Shown here: in pieces, positions 23,991 to 36,100 of the stretch
Position numbering within the stretch: the stretch's first letter is position 1
Layout of the letters: each line of letters starts with the position of its first letter
Origin: Phallusia mammillata
Lineage: Eukaryota > Chordata > Ascidiacea > Phlebobranchia > Ascidiidae
Assembly: GCA_003260075.1 (NCBI GenBank)
Contig: QLIY01000736.1
Coordinates: forward strand, 18,565 to 82,564
Reading direction: 5' to 3'
Length of the DNA: 64,000 bases
Made by a program: the position numbers and the translations under genes
The notes under the pieces: generated by a model
The model's database searches: none
Seen by the model: the letters and a program-made list of their open reading frames with translations, nothing else
What the model was told of the DNA's origin: nothing

Positions 23991-26900
23991 ACTAATGCAT
24001 TTAAAAACAGTGATTTTTGTTTCTGGATACCCTTTCTAGCACTAGTTTTGTATGCTAGCAGGGCATGAATATGCAAGTTTAAATGCTCGGGTCAGTTTGT
24101 GCAACCGCTCGGCCCAACACCGAGCGTAAAAATAGTGATGCTCGGTACCGATTACTCGGGTTCTGGCTCAGCTCGGCCAATCCCTATTAATTAATGCTAC
24201 TCAATTCCATCAAAAACTAAGGCACCTTGTTTTATGTGCTGATGTGAAGATACAACACAGCTCATATTGCAAACTGCCAACAATACATTTGTATCTCGCA
24301 CTTTTGCAATACAGAGGTTATTGTGTTGCAATGCTTGAATACAACATACATAGTCAGGTTTTTGGTTTGCTCTCAAACCTTCAAAAGACCTGGCGTTTTA
24401 AAAATATTCAAAATTACTTGATCTTATTTGATCGGATCATATGATCTGACATGATATGAAAACTTCACATGAGCTCATGCCATGATATGAAAGGAGAAAT
24501 GATGAATTGTGAACGGATAAATGACATCTGCATGATATCAATTTGTCACAGCGATATTCTGATCTCCACCAAATATTTTCAATGTTTTATTTCCATGACA
24601 ACAGTTAGTAGCCTCACATCCCTAATACAACCGACGTGTCTTGTGTTTTGGGCTTTTGCTGTGTTTCTGTAATATATTATTTTCTTGTAACCCACAATAT
24701 ATCCACAGGAGGGAGCATTTTGTTTTAGGCTTTGTGCTTAATTCAGTGCGCTTAATGCGTATACAGACATAAAAAACCTTGGTCAGGATTTGTCCTGGGA
24801 GCGTCCTGAGTTCGAACCCCATGAAAAAAATGTATTTGGCTTGACAAGGCAAAATGATGATTAAACAACTACCGTAAACACATGCCGTTTACGGTGGATT
24901 AACTGCAAGCAACTCGTAAAGTTTCTTCAACATTCTTTTATCAGGCAAGAGCGCTCAAATTGATTTCTGAGTTACGTCATCGAAAGCCAAAAGAAGTTAT
25001 GGTTTGCACGGAGCGTATCGTCAGTGACGGACAGTCGTCGTTTATCGTGCAAGATTTCTACTCGTGTGAGATCTGTGGAAAAAGATTCACTGCTCCGAAC
25101 TCATTATATGGACATTATCGTGGGCATGCAGGTAACACAATGTTAATGTGAACTGTGCATTCAGCATCCGTTGATTTGTGATGAGTTGGCCACAAACTGC
25201 AATTAAAACAAGTCTATATTCAAACCATCTGAATATTGCATTTAGTCTATTGTGAAAGTGGTTTTAAAAACTTGTTTGAAAAACATTTCTCAAAAAAACA
25301 TTTTTTTGGCTGCACTTTTTAATTGTGTTTAAAAAAAACTAAGTGATTCCACACAGTTTTCAAATAAAATCTAGTAAAATGTTCTCAAAAATTTAACAGA
25401 AACCTGACTTTAGACAGTTACTAGTTTTTATTGGCTGTACTTTAACATTCTCGTTTTGTGATCAGGTATCAAACCGTTTCGATGTGATGTTTGTGGTAAA
25501 ACGTTCACGCGATCCCACAGTTTGAGCTACCACGCTATGATCCACACGAACAGTGCAAGGTTTGAGTGTCAGTATTGCAAGCGGAGGTTCCGACATCCCA
25601 CTCACTACAAGGTAAATTTGTGTTGTTGTGACATTAAGTTACTCATAAAGTTCCCTGTTTGTCTCTTAACAGTTACATGAGCAAGTTTTTAACTTCCAAA
25701 TAAATTAAAATGATTAAAGTTTATGCAGTTAATATGTAGAAATGATTATACCCACAAATTTAACTGGACGTGAAGCATGTAGCCCCAACACATTTTGGCA
25801 AACGCACATAGATTTAGGTAGGTTAGCAATACTACTTTAATTTGGGTAATGCAAATAAGCATTTTGATTTTGGTTCATTACCATTAAGTATGTGGCCCAC
25901 TTCACCAGTTAGGAAAGTTCGTTTGCAAACCAGGAATCTAGATGTACTTTATAATGAAATAAACAGTAAGATGATTTGTAGTGTAGAAAAAATGACAAGT
26001 GAGCCGTGTGTTATAGAATTAGTGATGGGACGATACCAGGTTTTGAAGCGAGAGTACCAGTACCACATGTATATACCTTCGATACCGAGTACTTAAAAAT
26101 AGTGTTGTACTTAGTTGTGTATCACTGGCTAATTTATCTGCCATGTTCGAGGTACAGACGTGCACACACACATGCAGAAAAATGTAATCTCAACGTGATA
26201 GCGAAAAAAATATACGTAACCTGGCGGAACTTGGCATATATTGGCATAAAGTTGCCTGTATTCTTATGGTGTAAATTGGCCTGCGGTATCGAACGTTGGT
26301 ATCAAAAACTGATACAAAATATTTCGATACCGAGTACGAGTGTCGATACCACTGAAATCGTTCGATACCAAGTACCAGGATACTCGTCCCATCACTATAT
26401 AGAATGAATGTATAAAGTCCTCAACATAAGAATACTGTTGAAGTATTCAAACACTTTGACACTCAACTAAGCTACTTAACCAGTGCTACAGGATTTGTTA
26501 TAAACCACTTTGTTTAAGTTGCCAGTTTCAACGTTTTCAAATTACACATGCTTTTAAACAAATTAGTGAACAGTTTGTTGCATCAAGATATATGAGTATT
26601 TCAAAAATATCAGTGTTGTGGTCACAATATTCACCAGTTAAAACAAAGTACCCAATATTTTTACTTTTTAATGGAGACAGCTACATGGTAATACTTTACA
26701 GAATTAATTAATATACAATCTTAGCATTGTGTTGTGAAGGAGCACATGCAGTCGCTGAAGTGCAAAACCGGTCAGAAAAAAGTTGCGCCAAGTTTGTCAG
26801 GAAAGAAACAGAAAAAAATATGTCGGAAATCAGGCCGTGCAGAGGTTTGAATGGAAATACCAGCAAGGCAGATGAGTTTGTATGAAATGCGGTTTCAATC

Positions 26901-27466
26901 TTATGTGTTATATCAGAAGACCTGAGGCAACAACAGGTAAACGTGGAACAATTCAGGTTTGCTAGAAAGTGATCGATTTTGAGACAAGTATATTATTATG
27001 AAGCGTATTTCGGAAAAGCTTGAAGCCATCTACTTTATAATGTATCTGATCTAATTGCAAGCTGGCTTTCTAGACTATGCCTTGCCCAGCAGGAATACTT
27101 GATTGGAAATAATGTCTCTAATGGGCCTGGTATACTGTGATTTATAATGTAATTACAATCTGAAGAAATCTGCTGCAAATATATTGTATGTATAGAGCGC
27201 AGGTTTTGTCTATGATTTTTGGTGGCCAAATTATCAGTTGCAAAACTTTTTCCTACGAATAAACCAAATATGTTGTGCAGGAACATTTGCATCGTCACAC
27301 TGGTGAGGAACCGTACCACTGCACCGATTGTCCGAGACGCTTCAAGACACGTAACACTTATCGTCGACACATGATTGCAAAACACCACAAGAAAATCACA
27401 CCCATGGGCTCGGTACCTTTCCAAACACGAATTCTGCAAACCGAAACTGTCACTATGAACACTTGA
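17632..27466 (+). CDS. C2H2 zinc-finger protein with four C-terminal fingers (unrecognised)
   Basis: I do not recognise the orthologue. Seventeen exons: 17632-17666, 18424-18478, 18520-18627, 18837-18875, 19121-19284, 19715-19839, 20175-20261, 20448-20879, 21302-21548, 22082-22192, 22452-22533, 22874-22990, 23291-23391, 23717-23846, 24945-25131, 25466-25611, 27281-27466. Every junction is in phase (2352 nt, 783 aa). The N-terminus is basic. A Cys/His segment follows at about residues 176-200 (CQFSPKICEKMF, LMCGHLLEHVLMH), possibly an atypical zinc site. The middle has charged and acidic low-complexity stretches and a VIKEEP sumoylation-type motif. Four C2H2 fingers end the protein: CEICGKRFTAPNSL, CDVCGKTFTRSHSL, CQYCKRRFRHPTHY and CTDCPRRFKTRNTY, with TGEEPYHC-type linkers before the last. 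It is likely a nuclear DNA-binding regulator. The third intron uses a GC donor (GGGGCAAGT). An alternative start is ATG at 18532. An 81-G gap lies in intron 14. Confidence 0.85.
18993..19052 (+). repeat. 30-bp perfect tandem duplication
   Basis: The unit CTTAAACGCAGGAGCAGCAA plus ten bases occurs twice in a row, within an intron of the zinc-finger gene. There is no G run at the junction, so unlike the gap-associated copies this looks like a genuine short tandem duplication. Confidence 0.8.
21811..21987 (+). repeat. Dispersed repeat with GCTCGG-type motifs, copy 1
   Basis: This shares AGCAGGGCATGAATATGCAA, GTCAGTTTGTGCAAC, CACCGAGC and GGTTCTTGGCTC with 24034-24190. It is intronic in the zinc-finger gene. 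Class unknown; it is non-coding and its terminal repeats could not be defined. Confidence 0.65.
23466..23556 (+). repeat. Dispersed repeat (TTTATTTCGCTTG family), divergent copy
   Basis: GAGTTTATTTCGCTTG, AGCGACACAATTGCACT and CCGGCTGCGCAA match sequence at 56943-57015 and 58310-58386. It lies in an intron of the zinc-finger gene. Confidence 0.6.
23641..23686 (+). repeat. Dispersed 45-bp repeat around GTGCAC, copy 1
   Basis: ACCTTATAGG, GAAACAGTGTGCACTGTCTG and CAGCTTATCA also occur at 40883-40926 (+) and 43571-43618 (-). The core CAGTGTGCACTG is nearly self-complementary. All three copies are non-coding. Confidence 0.7.
23906..23986. other. 81-base G run (assembly gap)
   Basis: This is an uninterrupted G run with no flanking duplication, inside intron 14 of the zinc-finger gene. 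It is best read as a sized gap filled with G; see the findings on G runs. Confidence 0.8.
24034..24190 (+). repeat. Dispersed repeat with GCTCGG-type motifs, copy 2
   Basis: This is the second copy of the family at 21811-21987, and contains additional CACCGAGCG, ATGCTCGGTACC and CTCGGCCAATCCCTA motifs. Confidence 0.65.
24771..24840 (+). mobile_element. Degenerate tRNA-derived SINE (family L)
   Basis: GTCCTGGGAGCGTCCTGAGT followed by TTCGAACCCC is a B-box-like segment shared with copies at 54701-54815 and 61632-61722. The A-box side is decayed. Confidence 0.6.
26020..26397 (+). mobile_element. hAT MITE family B (GATGGGACGA ends)
   Basis: The 378-bp element begins TAGTGATGGGACGA and ends TCGTCCCATCACTA, an inverted repeat. 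It is flanked by a perfect 8-bp duplication TATAGAAT (26012-26019 and 26398-26405). It is non-coding and contains repeated GATACCGAGTAC motifs in both orientations near the ends. It sits in the last intron of the zinc-finger gene. A second copy is at 40317-40781. Confidence 0.92.
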
Positions 27467-28015
27467 GGGGGCTTTTGAGGTGCTGCGCTGGTTTGGGTTA
27501 AACTTTAATCTGTGATTTGGTTCAAATTTGCTGCTAATTTCGTTTTCAAAGTCGTAACACAAATGAACAGTGAAATGTTTGGATGTTCACTTTGAAATCA
27601 ATCCACTATCAAAAACAATTTTCGATGTGACTCCTTGAAAATGAATTAAAATTTTTGAAATATTTTGTTTTTTATCGTTTGTTGTTTACCCTGAATGTCT
27701 TTACCAACTTTTCGCAGCCCATTAGGTTATGGCTTGTTAGGTTGCCATCATTTATAAACATTGGAATTATAAAAGTTTTAGTGCTTGTATGTTGCTTTTA
27801 TGTTTCAATTTATCTCAATATATTACCATATGTTAGTGCCAAACAGCCAACCAGCCAACCAGCTGTGTTTTGCTTAATGTTAACTTGTAGGGTAGACCAA
27901 TCTTAGCTGTATTTCTGCAATTTGTGGCAACAAACTGTTGTTTTCAATTAAATTCACCTGTTTGAAGTATTAAGTTTGTGACCTTGTGCACCAATTTGAA
28001 GGTCACATTCAAGAT

Positions 28016-28190
28016 CAGTGGTGGTTCTCAACCTTTCGTGGAGCGTGGCCCACTTAAACTAACTTTTGGGCCTTGTGGTCCCCTTCAAGTATCCCTGTGC
28101 ATTAGAAAAGAAAACGGCTTTTAGTGGGTGTTTGTGGTGAACCTACTCATGTGCCCTGATGAGCCCATGGACCCTGGTCGAGAACCACTG
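28016..28190 (+). mobile_element. hAT MITE family C (GGTTCTCAACC ends)
   Basis: The left end reads CAGTGGTGGTTCTCAACCTT and the right end GGTCGAGAACCACTG, inverted repeats of the common animal hAT type. The 8-bp flanks TTCAAGAT and TGCAAGTT agree at 6 of 8 positions. It is about 175 bp and non-coding. Confidence 0.75.
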
Positions 28191-28682
28191 TGCAAGTTAA
28201 ACATCATATTGTTGTGTTGCTTTCATAAGTTGGATGAACTTGACTGATGGCACAAATGCATGAAGTCTAGTTTGTTACGAATAGTTGATTGGAAATTTTG
28301 TTCACACGTTGTGCGGAGTATTTGTTGAATTTTTCTTATCTTTTGCCTTTTACTTGTGGTTGGTGCATATTGTGATGTCACAAGCATGTCTGAATCATAT
28401 TTTGTTCCTTATTATTATGTCATCGTCGCATAAATGAAATCATCAAATGCGAGTGTTCATCGAAAAACAGAATCAGTTTTCCACTTAAAAGAACACACAT
28501 TTCCGAAAAACAAGTCATCCACAAGTAATGCTTCATGTTTAAGTGCACAGTGGGAAAATACAGTAATAAAATCTAAAAAAAAATTCTTCCATAAACTACT
28601 GCAAGGGGTTTATGCAGATGATAACAGTGGACAGTGTATAAACTTCATGTCAATTGCAAAAATACCTAAAGTAGACCATGTC

Positions 28683-29166
28683 CAGTGGTGGGATTCAGTC
28701 TGGTCGCACCAGTTCTTTAGAACCAGATCACGAAATTTTATAAGATCAGCACACCGGTTAAGATTACTGGTTACTGTCAATAGACTTTTTGTGACAGAAC
28801 CCGCTAAAAATATGACTTTTGTGATAGAACCGGCTGAAAAATATGACTTTTGTGGACAGAACCCGCTAAAAATATGACTTTTGTGATAGAACCGGCTAAA
28901 AATATGACTTTTGTGATAGAACCGGCTGAAAAATATGACTTGTAACAGAACTGGCTAAAAAATATGACTTTTGTGATAGAACCGGCTGGAAAATAAGACT
29001 TTTGTAACAGAACTGGCTAAAAAATATGACTTTTGTGATAGAACCGGCTGAAAAATATGACTTTTGTAACAGAACCGGCTGAAAAATATGACTTTTGTAA
29101 CAGAACCGGCTGAAAAATAAGACTTGTGATAGAACCGGCTGACAAAGAATTTGAATCCCACCACTG
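28683..29166 (+). mobile_element. hAT MITE family A with expanded internal 30-bp array
   Basis: The element runs from CAGTGGTGGGATTCAG to AATCCCACCACTG and is flanked by a perfect 8-bp duplication ACCATGTC (28675-28682 and 29167-29174). Between about 28785 and 29140 it carries some 12 units of a roughly 30-bp repeat of the type GATAGAACCGGCTGAAAAAT. Sub-variants differ in the start (GATAG, GACAG, TAACAG) and in CCGGCT or CTGGCT. Open frames over this stretch are repeat artefacts. Confidence 0.93.
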
Positions 29167-30176
29167 ACCATGTCATATTTTTGCACCGTCACCTTTTGCT
29201 GTTACAAAACAAAAATTAAAGCAGGATCAACTATGGAATGGACATCAGCAATTCATGTTTTACATCAATGCTGAATGGCAGGTAAAATATTCTCGTGTAA
29301 ATAACAAAGTCATCGCATAATTTTAAGAAAATAAAAAAATCTAAGAACCATGAAACTGAATAATGTTAATCGTACAGTAACAACTATTTTGAAAAAAGAT
29401 ATTTAACACAGATAGTTATATTCTTATGACCACTTTAAACGCTTTACAAATGCAGACAAAATGGACTTTTTAAACCAGTGATTCTCAATTTAACACGTGT
29501 CATTTATATCAGCTAGCATTTTTTTCTGAGTGCGGGGTTACTGGGTTATTAAATATAGGAGCGATAAACTGTATACTTAAATAGTGCCAAGGCATGTTTA
29601 GCATGGACTGTAAAAACAAAAGCATCAAGTATATAAAAAAGTAAAATCACATAGATTTTGACATCATCAGGATAAATTTTACCCTACTCTGTACAAATTG
29701 GGACAACCTGGAAACACAGCACTCAGGCTTGGTGTGACTTGAACTAAACTTAAAATATGTTGATTTATTTGGTAATCACTTCATAAGTTGCTTCCCTTTG
29801 AATCGGGGTTTCATATTCCTGACTTCTTGATGAAGAAACCTGCATTGTTTGCAACCAGGTTTAACAATTAGTTGCATACTATTAAGCAAACAGAATTATG
29901 TTACGATAACAGTGCCAATGTTTCAAAAACAAAATGTCGTTGTAACTTCATGCAATTAAGTTTTGCTGTATTTGAAGTGTCAAAAATCCAATTACTGTTT
30001 TAAAATTGATGATTTATTAATAAAACACAAAACTGTCTTGTAACCAATTTACATAAATGGAAAATGTGCAGTTTAAAACAACAAAACCTCTGTTAAATTA
30101 TGTCCCAACCATATGGAAATAACTGTGGCATTTACCATCTTCATTTTTCATTTTTTTACCATACATGCTTAAAGCA

Positions 30177-33100
30177 TCAAATATATTTTTTTACCCGATC
30201 TTCCATCGGTGACAACTCGATATATGAATCTTCTTCTATAAAATTAAAACAAAATTCATGTATATTTCACATTCGCAGAGACAAGTAATAGTTATAGTTT
30301 GTTGTAGTTAAGTCAACACACCACACACATAGAGAACATAAATATTGTTCTGGGCCAGGCAGGTAAATTGAACTCTGTGCAACACTTAATGCATTTTTTT
30401 ATTAAAAACATCTGATAAGAAGGATGTATGCAACAACTATAATAATATGTAATAAGTAGCAACAAAAATTATAGGCAAATAGGCTATTGTGTTGTTAACA
30501 TTGCACAAAGATTTGGTGGCATAACAGTAACACAGTTTGTATGTTTGTTTGTCTACTAAAGGAAAGTTTAAACAAACTTACTGAACTTAACCATCACATT
30601 ATCCTCCATACTGATGTTTCCGTTAACTGGGATCGCTGGTTGTGGCTAAAAAATAGCGAGGTGTAATTTAACTCTGGGAATATTGTTTGCAAGCTAAACA
30701 TACCTTAGCTTGGTTGCCTGCATTCATTGGTTCAATGTAAAATCCTTCACCTAAATAGAAGTTGTGATTTAAAGAATTTCCACTATTTTTTACTGGGGTG
30801 ATTTAATTTTTGCCTACCTGATGTGTTGAGGCCGTCATTGACATTCCCGTTGCTACTGGAAACCCCTGCAACAAAAATGTCCACTAGTTCTAAAGATCAT
30901 TTGCTAAAAATGGCCTATGTGTGTGAAAGGTCATATGTTAGGGTGAAAGGGTGTTTGCAATTTTCACATTGCCGAACTATGGCTTTTTGGGGGGGTGGGA
31001 ATACTGCTATAGGTTTAGGTAGATACATGAATAAAGTGTAAGGGCTGATAAAAAAAATAGTCTTACTCTTCTCAAACAAACAAATGTTTTACATGAAACA
31101 TTGAAGCATCTCAATAGATATGAGAAAATGTGGATAAGCAGGAATTATATCAAATCAGCACCAGGTGTATTTTTCGGTTTGTTAGCAACTCATTGTACAG
31201 GATTAATTCTGTGGCATTAAAAAATTGCACAAAGGTGATGGGACCTGTGGTATAAAGACTGCATATGACATGTCATCCTTTGCAACCGTTTAATAGAACT
31301 TAATGTCCCACAACTTTTAACACCGAATAGCCCGAGAAACACATTAAAAAGTTGTCTCTGTAGTCCTGGGTAAACATGATTTAACCTTCGTGAACAAAAA
31401 AATTCCACAACTGAAACAAAAAAACTGTGAACCATAAGACATGTTACAAACACACCTTAGGCTGTGCCCAACTTGGAATCAATTTAGCAAATACAAAGAA
31501 CTTACTTTCATCAATAGTTGGCAGACATCCTAAAGTTCCTAAAGGTAAAAATATGACAAGGTTTAAAGAAGAATTCTTTGAAAAAGTCTGCATTTAAACA
31601 GTGATTTAAACCAACTGTTGATTTTTAAACAATCAACTAAACAAGTAAAGTGTTTCACCTTTCGAGATGTATATATTATGATTTCTATAGCAATACATCC
31701 CAAGTGCAGTGAAAATAAAAACCGCAAACAATCCTCCAATAATTCCTCCAACAATTGCACCAACATCGGTTGACGAAGTGACAATTATTGTCGAGTTTAC
31801 AGGCTGGGCTGCAGTTGTGAGGATAAAATTAGAAACAATAATGTCGACGTCAACCAATAAAGGTTCATCGGGGAAAATGTTTGATGTAACATTGAACACA
31901 TAACTTCCATTGTCTTTGATGGTTACCTGTCAATGAACACATTGTTTGTCATTTAAACATATTCTTTGCTAGTGTTGTGTCCTATGGTTTTGTCATGATC
32001 TTTGTAAGACTATTACACCTTACCCCAAATGTTGCTCAGTTTTACCAAGGCAAAACAAGTGGTAGTTTAGTAACAATCCTACAGTGAAATGTTAAAGCAT
32101 AGCAGACTTATATAATACAGCCTCTAAAAAACATAAAATGACCACATAATCTTAAGAGGTGCACTAACTGTTAATACGCACCAAACATATATTACAGTCT
32201 TAAACGATTCTACAGGGTCCAAAAAATCTTAGGTAGCAAAACACAAAACAGTGCACAAACTGTTAGCGTAATACGCACTAAATGTCACAGCAACCATATT
32301 AATATGCACCAAACATTGGCAGCAACTGACTTGCCACACTAAAATATCACATTCCCAATTAGTTAATGAGAGACATGGCTTTTCAGCATGTTACTCCTAA
32401 CTAACTGGAGTGATGTAAGATGGATAAAATGGCCAATATGGTCTTGGTCTTGTCACCAGCTGCACTGGTGAGACCTAATGCATTTTTTGTTTACTTATAT
32501 TTAATTCGCTGTTTATTGACATATTAATCAACAAAAGACCTCTTGATTACACCTACAATTAGTTTCTATAAAATAGTTATTATTTTTGTGATAGTTTTGA
32601 TCATTCCTGCTTTTACTCGAGGCAATAGATATGGTTGCACATTGACTAAACAAACACTTATAACAATAGGGGCTGAATAACAAACAAAATAGTTTGGATC
32701 CTTTGTTGCTACTATTTGTTTGGTCGAGCAAATAACAATGTATGAATATTTAATCTCTTTCCGTGAGTAAAGTTTGTGCAACCAATAATTTTTTTGACTT
32801 ATCTCATTACATGCAATACACTTGCTGCTAAAAACAACAGCATTGAGCAAGAAAGGGTATTAAAATAAATATTAAAAAAAACAACTTAATATTTGAAAAG
32901 CATTTTAATGGGCAAAGAGGCATTTTTGTAAAGGTATGCATAAGTCAACACAAATGCATTTTGTGTTAGAAGTACTACAGTGACTGTAAATTCTGTTTAA
33001 ATTTTTGTATGTTTTTATTAACTTGACTTATACATAACATTTAACACAAGCAGGGAGTTGAACCAAGGCAACTGTTTGTTTAGTGGAGAATTACTTCATG

Positions 33101-36100
33101 TCAAAAACAAACGCAGAATATGTTTGCTCTTACCAAAGATCTCACAAAGCGGAATGTTTGTTCTGGTTTGTTTGATGGAATCTCTGCTGTGGCATCGTTG
33201 GTAACTTGAGAACCTAAAAATAAAAAGAAATTATTGTCAAATACTTGTTGCATATCTATGTTGAATTTATTACAAATGTACAAATGTGTTTTTTCAGGTT
33301 TAAATACTTCAAAACATATTCATGTACTTTAAGGCAAAAAATTTCATAACCATGCGTTTGCGGTAATGGGCTGCCAAGTGTTAACTCAAATACTTGTTGC
33401 ATCTGTATGTTGAAAGTTGGCAAATGTTTTTTTTTTGTTCAAATATTTTACATTTTCACTTCTGGGTCATAAATTTTCTGCAACTATGTTTTACATGAAG
33501 CTTTGGTGGGGAGCTTATTCCAAGTATTTATCAAACTATACATTGTCCCCTAACGTTTTCAGTCTTAAACCAGCAATATTTAATTGATTGCAATTGATAT
33601 CAGTGCACACATTTCTACTGACCATTTTTAGTGATTGTCAGGGTGGAATTGGGTGGGTTTACATGATAAGAATTTATGCAGCTTCCACTTTGGCCAATTT
33701 GCCACGAACACGTTACTTGATGGGGATTCGCTTGATATGGAGGATCTACAAAAATACATAATCACATTTTGAACTGATTTAAAGTAGATTGTACACAATA
33801 GGGACATGACTTCTGTTATACGGTTAACAGAAATATTGTTGTAATAAAAACAGAAACAATATTTGATTGTTTTTGCCTGACTTATTTTTGTAATTATTGT
33901 AAGCTCTGTGTACTGTCAACATAGCATCGAAACCAATTAAAACATGGTGCCACATTATGTCATCATTCAATTCCTCAAAGTGCATTAACAATACAATAAC
34001 CAGGAATGCAGGAGTCAGAAATAACCAAACCAGTACAGGAGTATCAGATTTGTTTTTGCATCAGCTTCGAACTGACTCCCACACATTATTGTCACAACAA
34101 AAGGAAGTTTTCAAACCCACATGCAACAGACAGTTGTTTCACATTCGATCTGCCAAAGGTTTTGAACATCTCTGTGTAAGGAGTCAATGCTTGGCATGAA
34201 ATCTCAATTCCATTGTCTGAAGCTTTTAGAGTATGACTTAACAGTTCTCCCTGTAACATTTTGGTGGTTTTTATTAGGTCTGATCTAAAAATATGGAGAA
34301 AAAAACAAAACAAAAGCAATTTATTTAGCTCTGGTCAATAAAGAGGGTTAAATCAAGTTAAATTTCATCCACTGTAATGCCTAAAAGTCCCTAGTTCAGT
34401 ACGATTTATATCAATCTTTCCATCAACTATAGAAAAAAACATAACAAATAGTTTTCGCATAAAGTTGAAACAAACAATATATATACTTTATTTTCACCAG
34501 GGAGAAACTGAACATTGTTAACAGGATTTGTTTGAAGTTTGTCTTAATGGGACAAAATTAATCTGACCTTTGGTAAAGTGAAGGTCAAATTTCCAATGTA
34601 GTAAATAGTCTTCTTTCCAATCGGAATGATGTTGGTGTACAAACAATTTGCCGTTAAAATTCCGCCAGCAACTAAAAAGTTTGGGCCTATAGTGATCGTT
34701 GAGTTTGGGGCTGTGAATATATATAAAACAAAAAAAGTAAATTTAATTGAAGTAAATAGTAAAACAATTATATTTGATAAATATGTTAGACAAAGTTGTC
34801 GAAATATTATGTTTTTACAAATTTATTTTCGTCACTTTCTTGTGAGAATGTTTAAAACCATGAACTAAGTACCGATACTGTTCTGCTTACATGTGTAACA
34901 CCTTATTGTTAGTTTAGGTAGCATCTCAGGAAAATAACATTCTAAATAATTGATGATATTCATGATAAACTTATAATTATTGGATAACCAGGTATTATTT
35001 ATACACCACAGGTGCGATATTAACAAAGCTGTTATCTTGGTGAACAGACATAAGGGGTCAATTGACTGAAAAAGATGAAGTAAAAACAGATGCCCGAACT
35101 TTAAACAGAACAGCTCAGTGTCATCTTGTGTGTCACATGACAGAGCAACCTGACCCAGTTCATCACTGATTCATCTGTTGTTTGTCGTAAACAAATATAG
35201 ATAACACCATCTGGGGTTTGTGTAGTTACCAGAAAATCACCACATTTTTTTTACATTTTTATGAATACTGTTGGTCTTGAAAGGAATTCTTGTATTTAGA
35301 CACACACTTGTTACATTTTTTCATTATTTTTTAACCTTAAACACAACAAATAATTAGCAATTTTCATTCCAGAAGCAAGGGTGAAAAAAATACTTCAACT
35401 ATTCACAATATTGATCTCCTAAAAATTGTGTTGTCTTTGTTGTGTCAGAATGAAGTATTTAGAACTAAGTGAGAAAATATATATTTCAAGAATCCATATA
35501 AAAATTCGAATCTTCCACCTTGCCAGCATTGCAGGTCTTGTTGCCCCGCCCATGACGTGTTTGATTGACAGGTGGTCTTGTTATTTATTAGCTGAGTTGA
35601 ATTAGAGTAGAAAAGTTTTGCATCCGGAGCAGAACAGCCAAACTCCCCAACACCGTTGAAAACCGGATTCGATGGATGGACAAGCACTCCAACAGAACTG
35701 ACTTCACTATTGCAATCTGTTATGAAACATTTTTTTAATAAAATATTTGGTGGCTGTGTTTGGAAATGAAAATAATTTTCCCATAAGCATAAAGCAAAAT
35801 TCTTTTCAACTAGAATTTATTCTTAAAAAAAAGGAACTCCAGCTTTTATTTTATTAAAAATGTCAGAAAGCTTTGCATTTTTGAACTTCTAGATTCCAAC
35901 CCAAACTACAGTGCAAAAGATACTTGGTATATTATGTATTTTTTTTAGTTTAAACTTTGTTTTGGAAGGAAGTAGCATAAAAATCATTATTTCAATTTGC
36001 TGTTTGAAATTCTCAAACTGGGCATCTATTCAAACCACGAACCTGCCACAGTCAGTGTGATGTTCGTGCACGTCCAGAAATCTCGAAGTACAATTTTCGA

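Larger units (their letters stand above)
27467..30176. other. Intergenic region between zinc-finger and receptor genes (convergent)
   Basis: I see no supported gene. An ATTAAA at 27645-27650 may be the zinc-finger gene's poly(A) signal. The region holds two hAT MITEs (28016-28190 and 28683-29166). The remaining sequence, 29190-30170, is unstructured A+T-rich DNA. Confidence 0.6.

Noticed and set aside
26006-26407. 133-codon plus-strand frame at 26006-26407
   Set aside because: It lies almost wholly within a hAT MITE and has no recognisable protein features.
28896-29192. Repeat protein with SAGSVTKVIFFS-like units on the minus strand
   Set aside because: It is the translation of the 30-bp array inside a non-coding hAT MITE. 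There is no start context, splice structure or conservation of codon bias.
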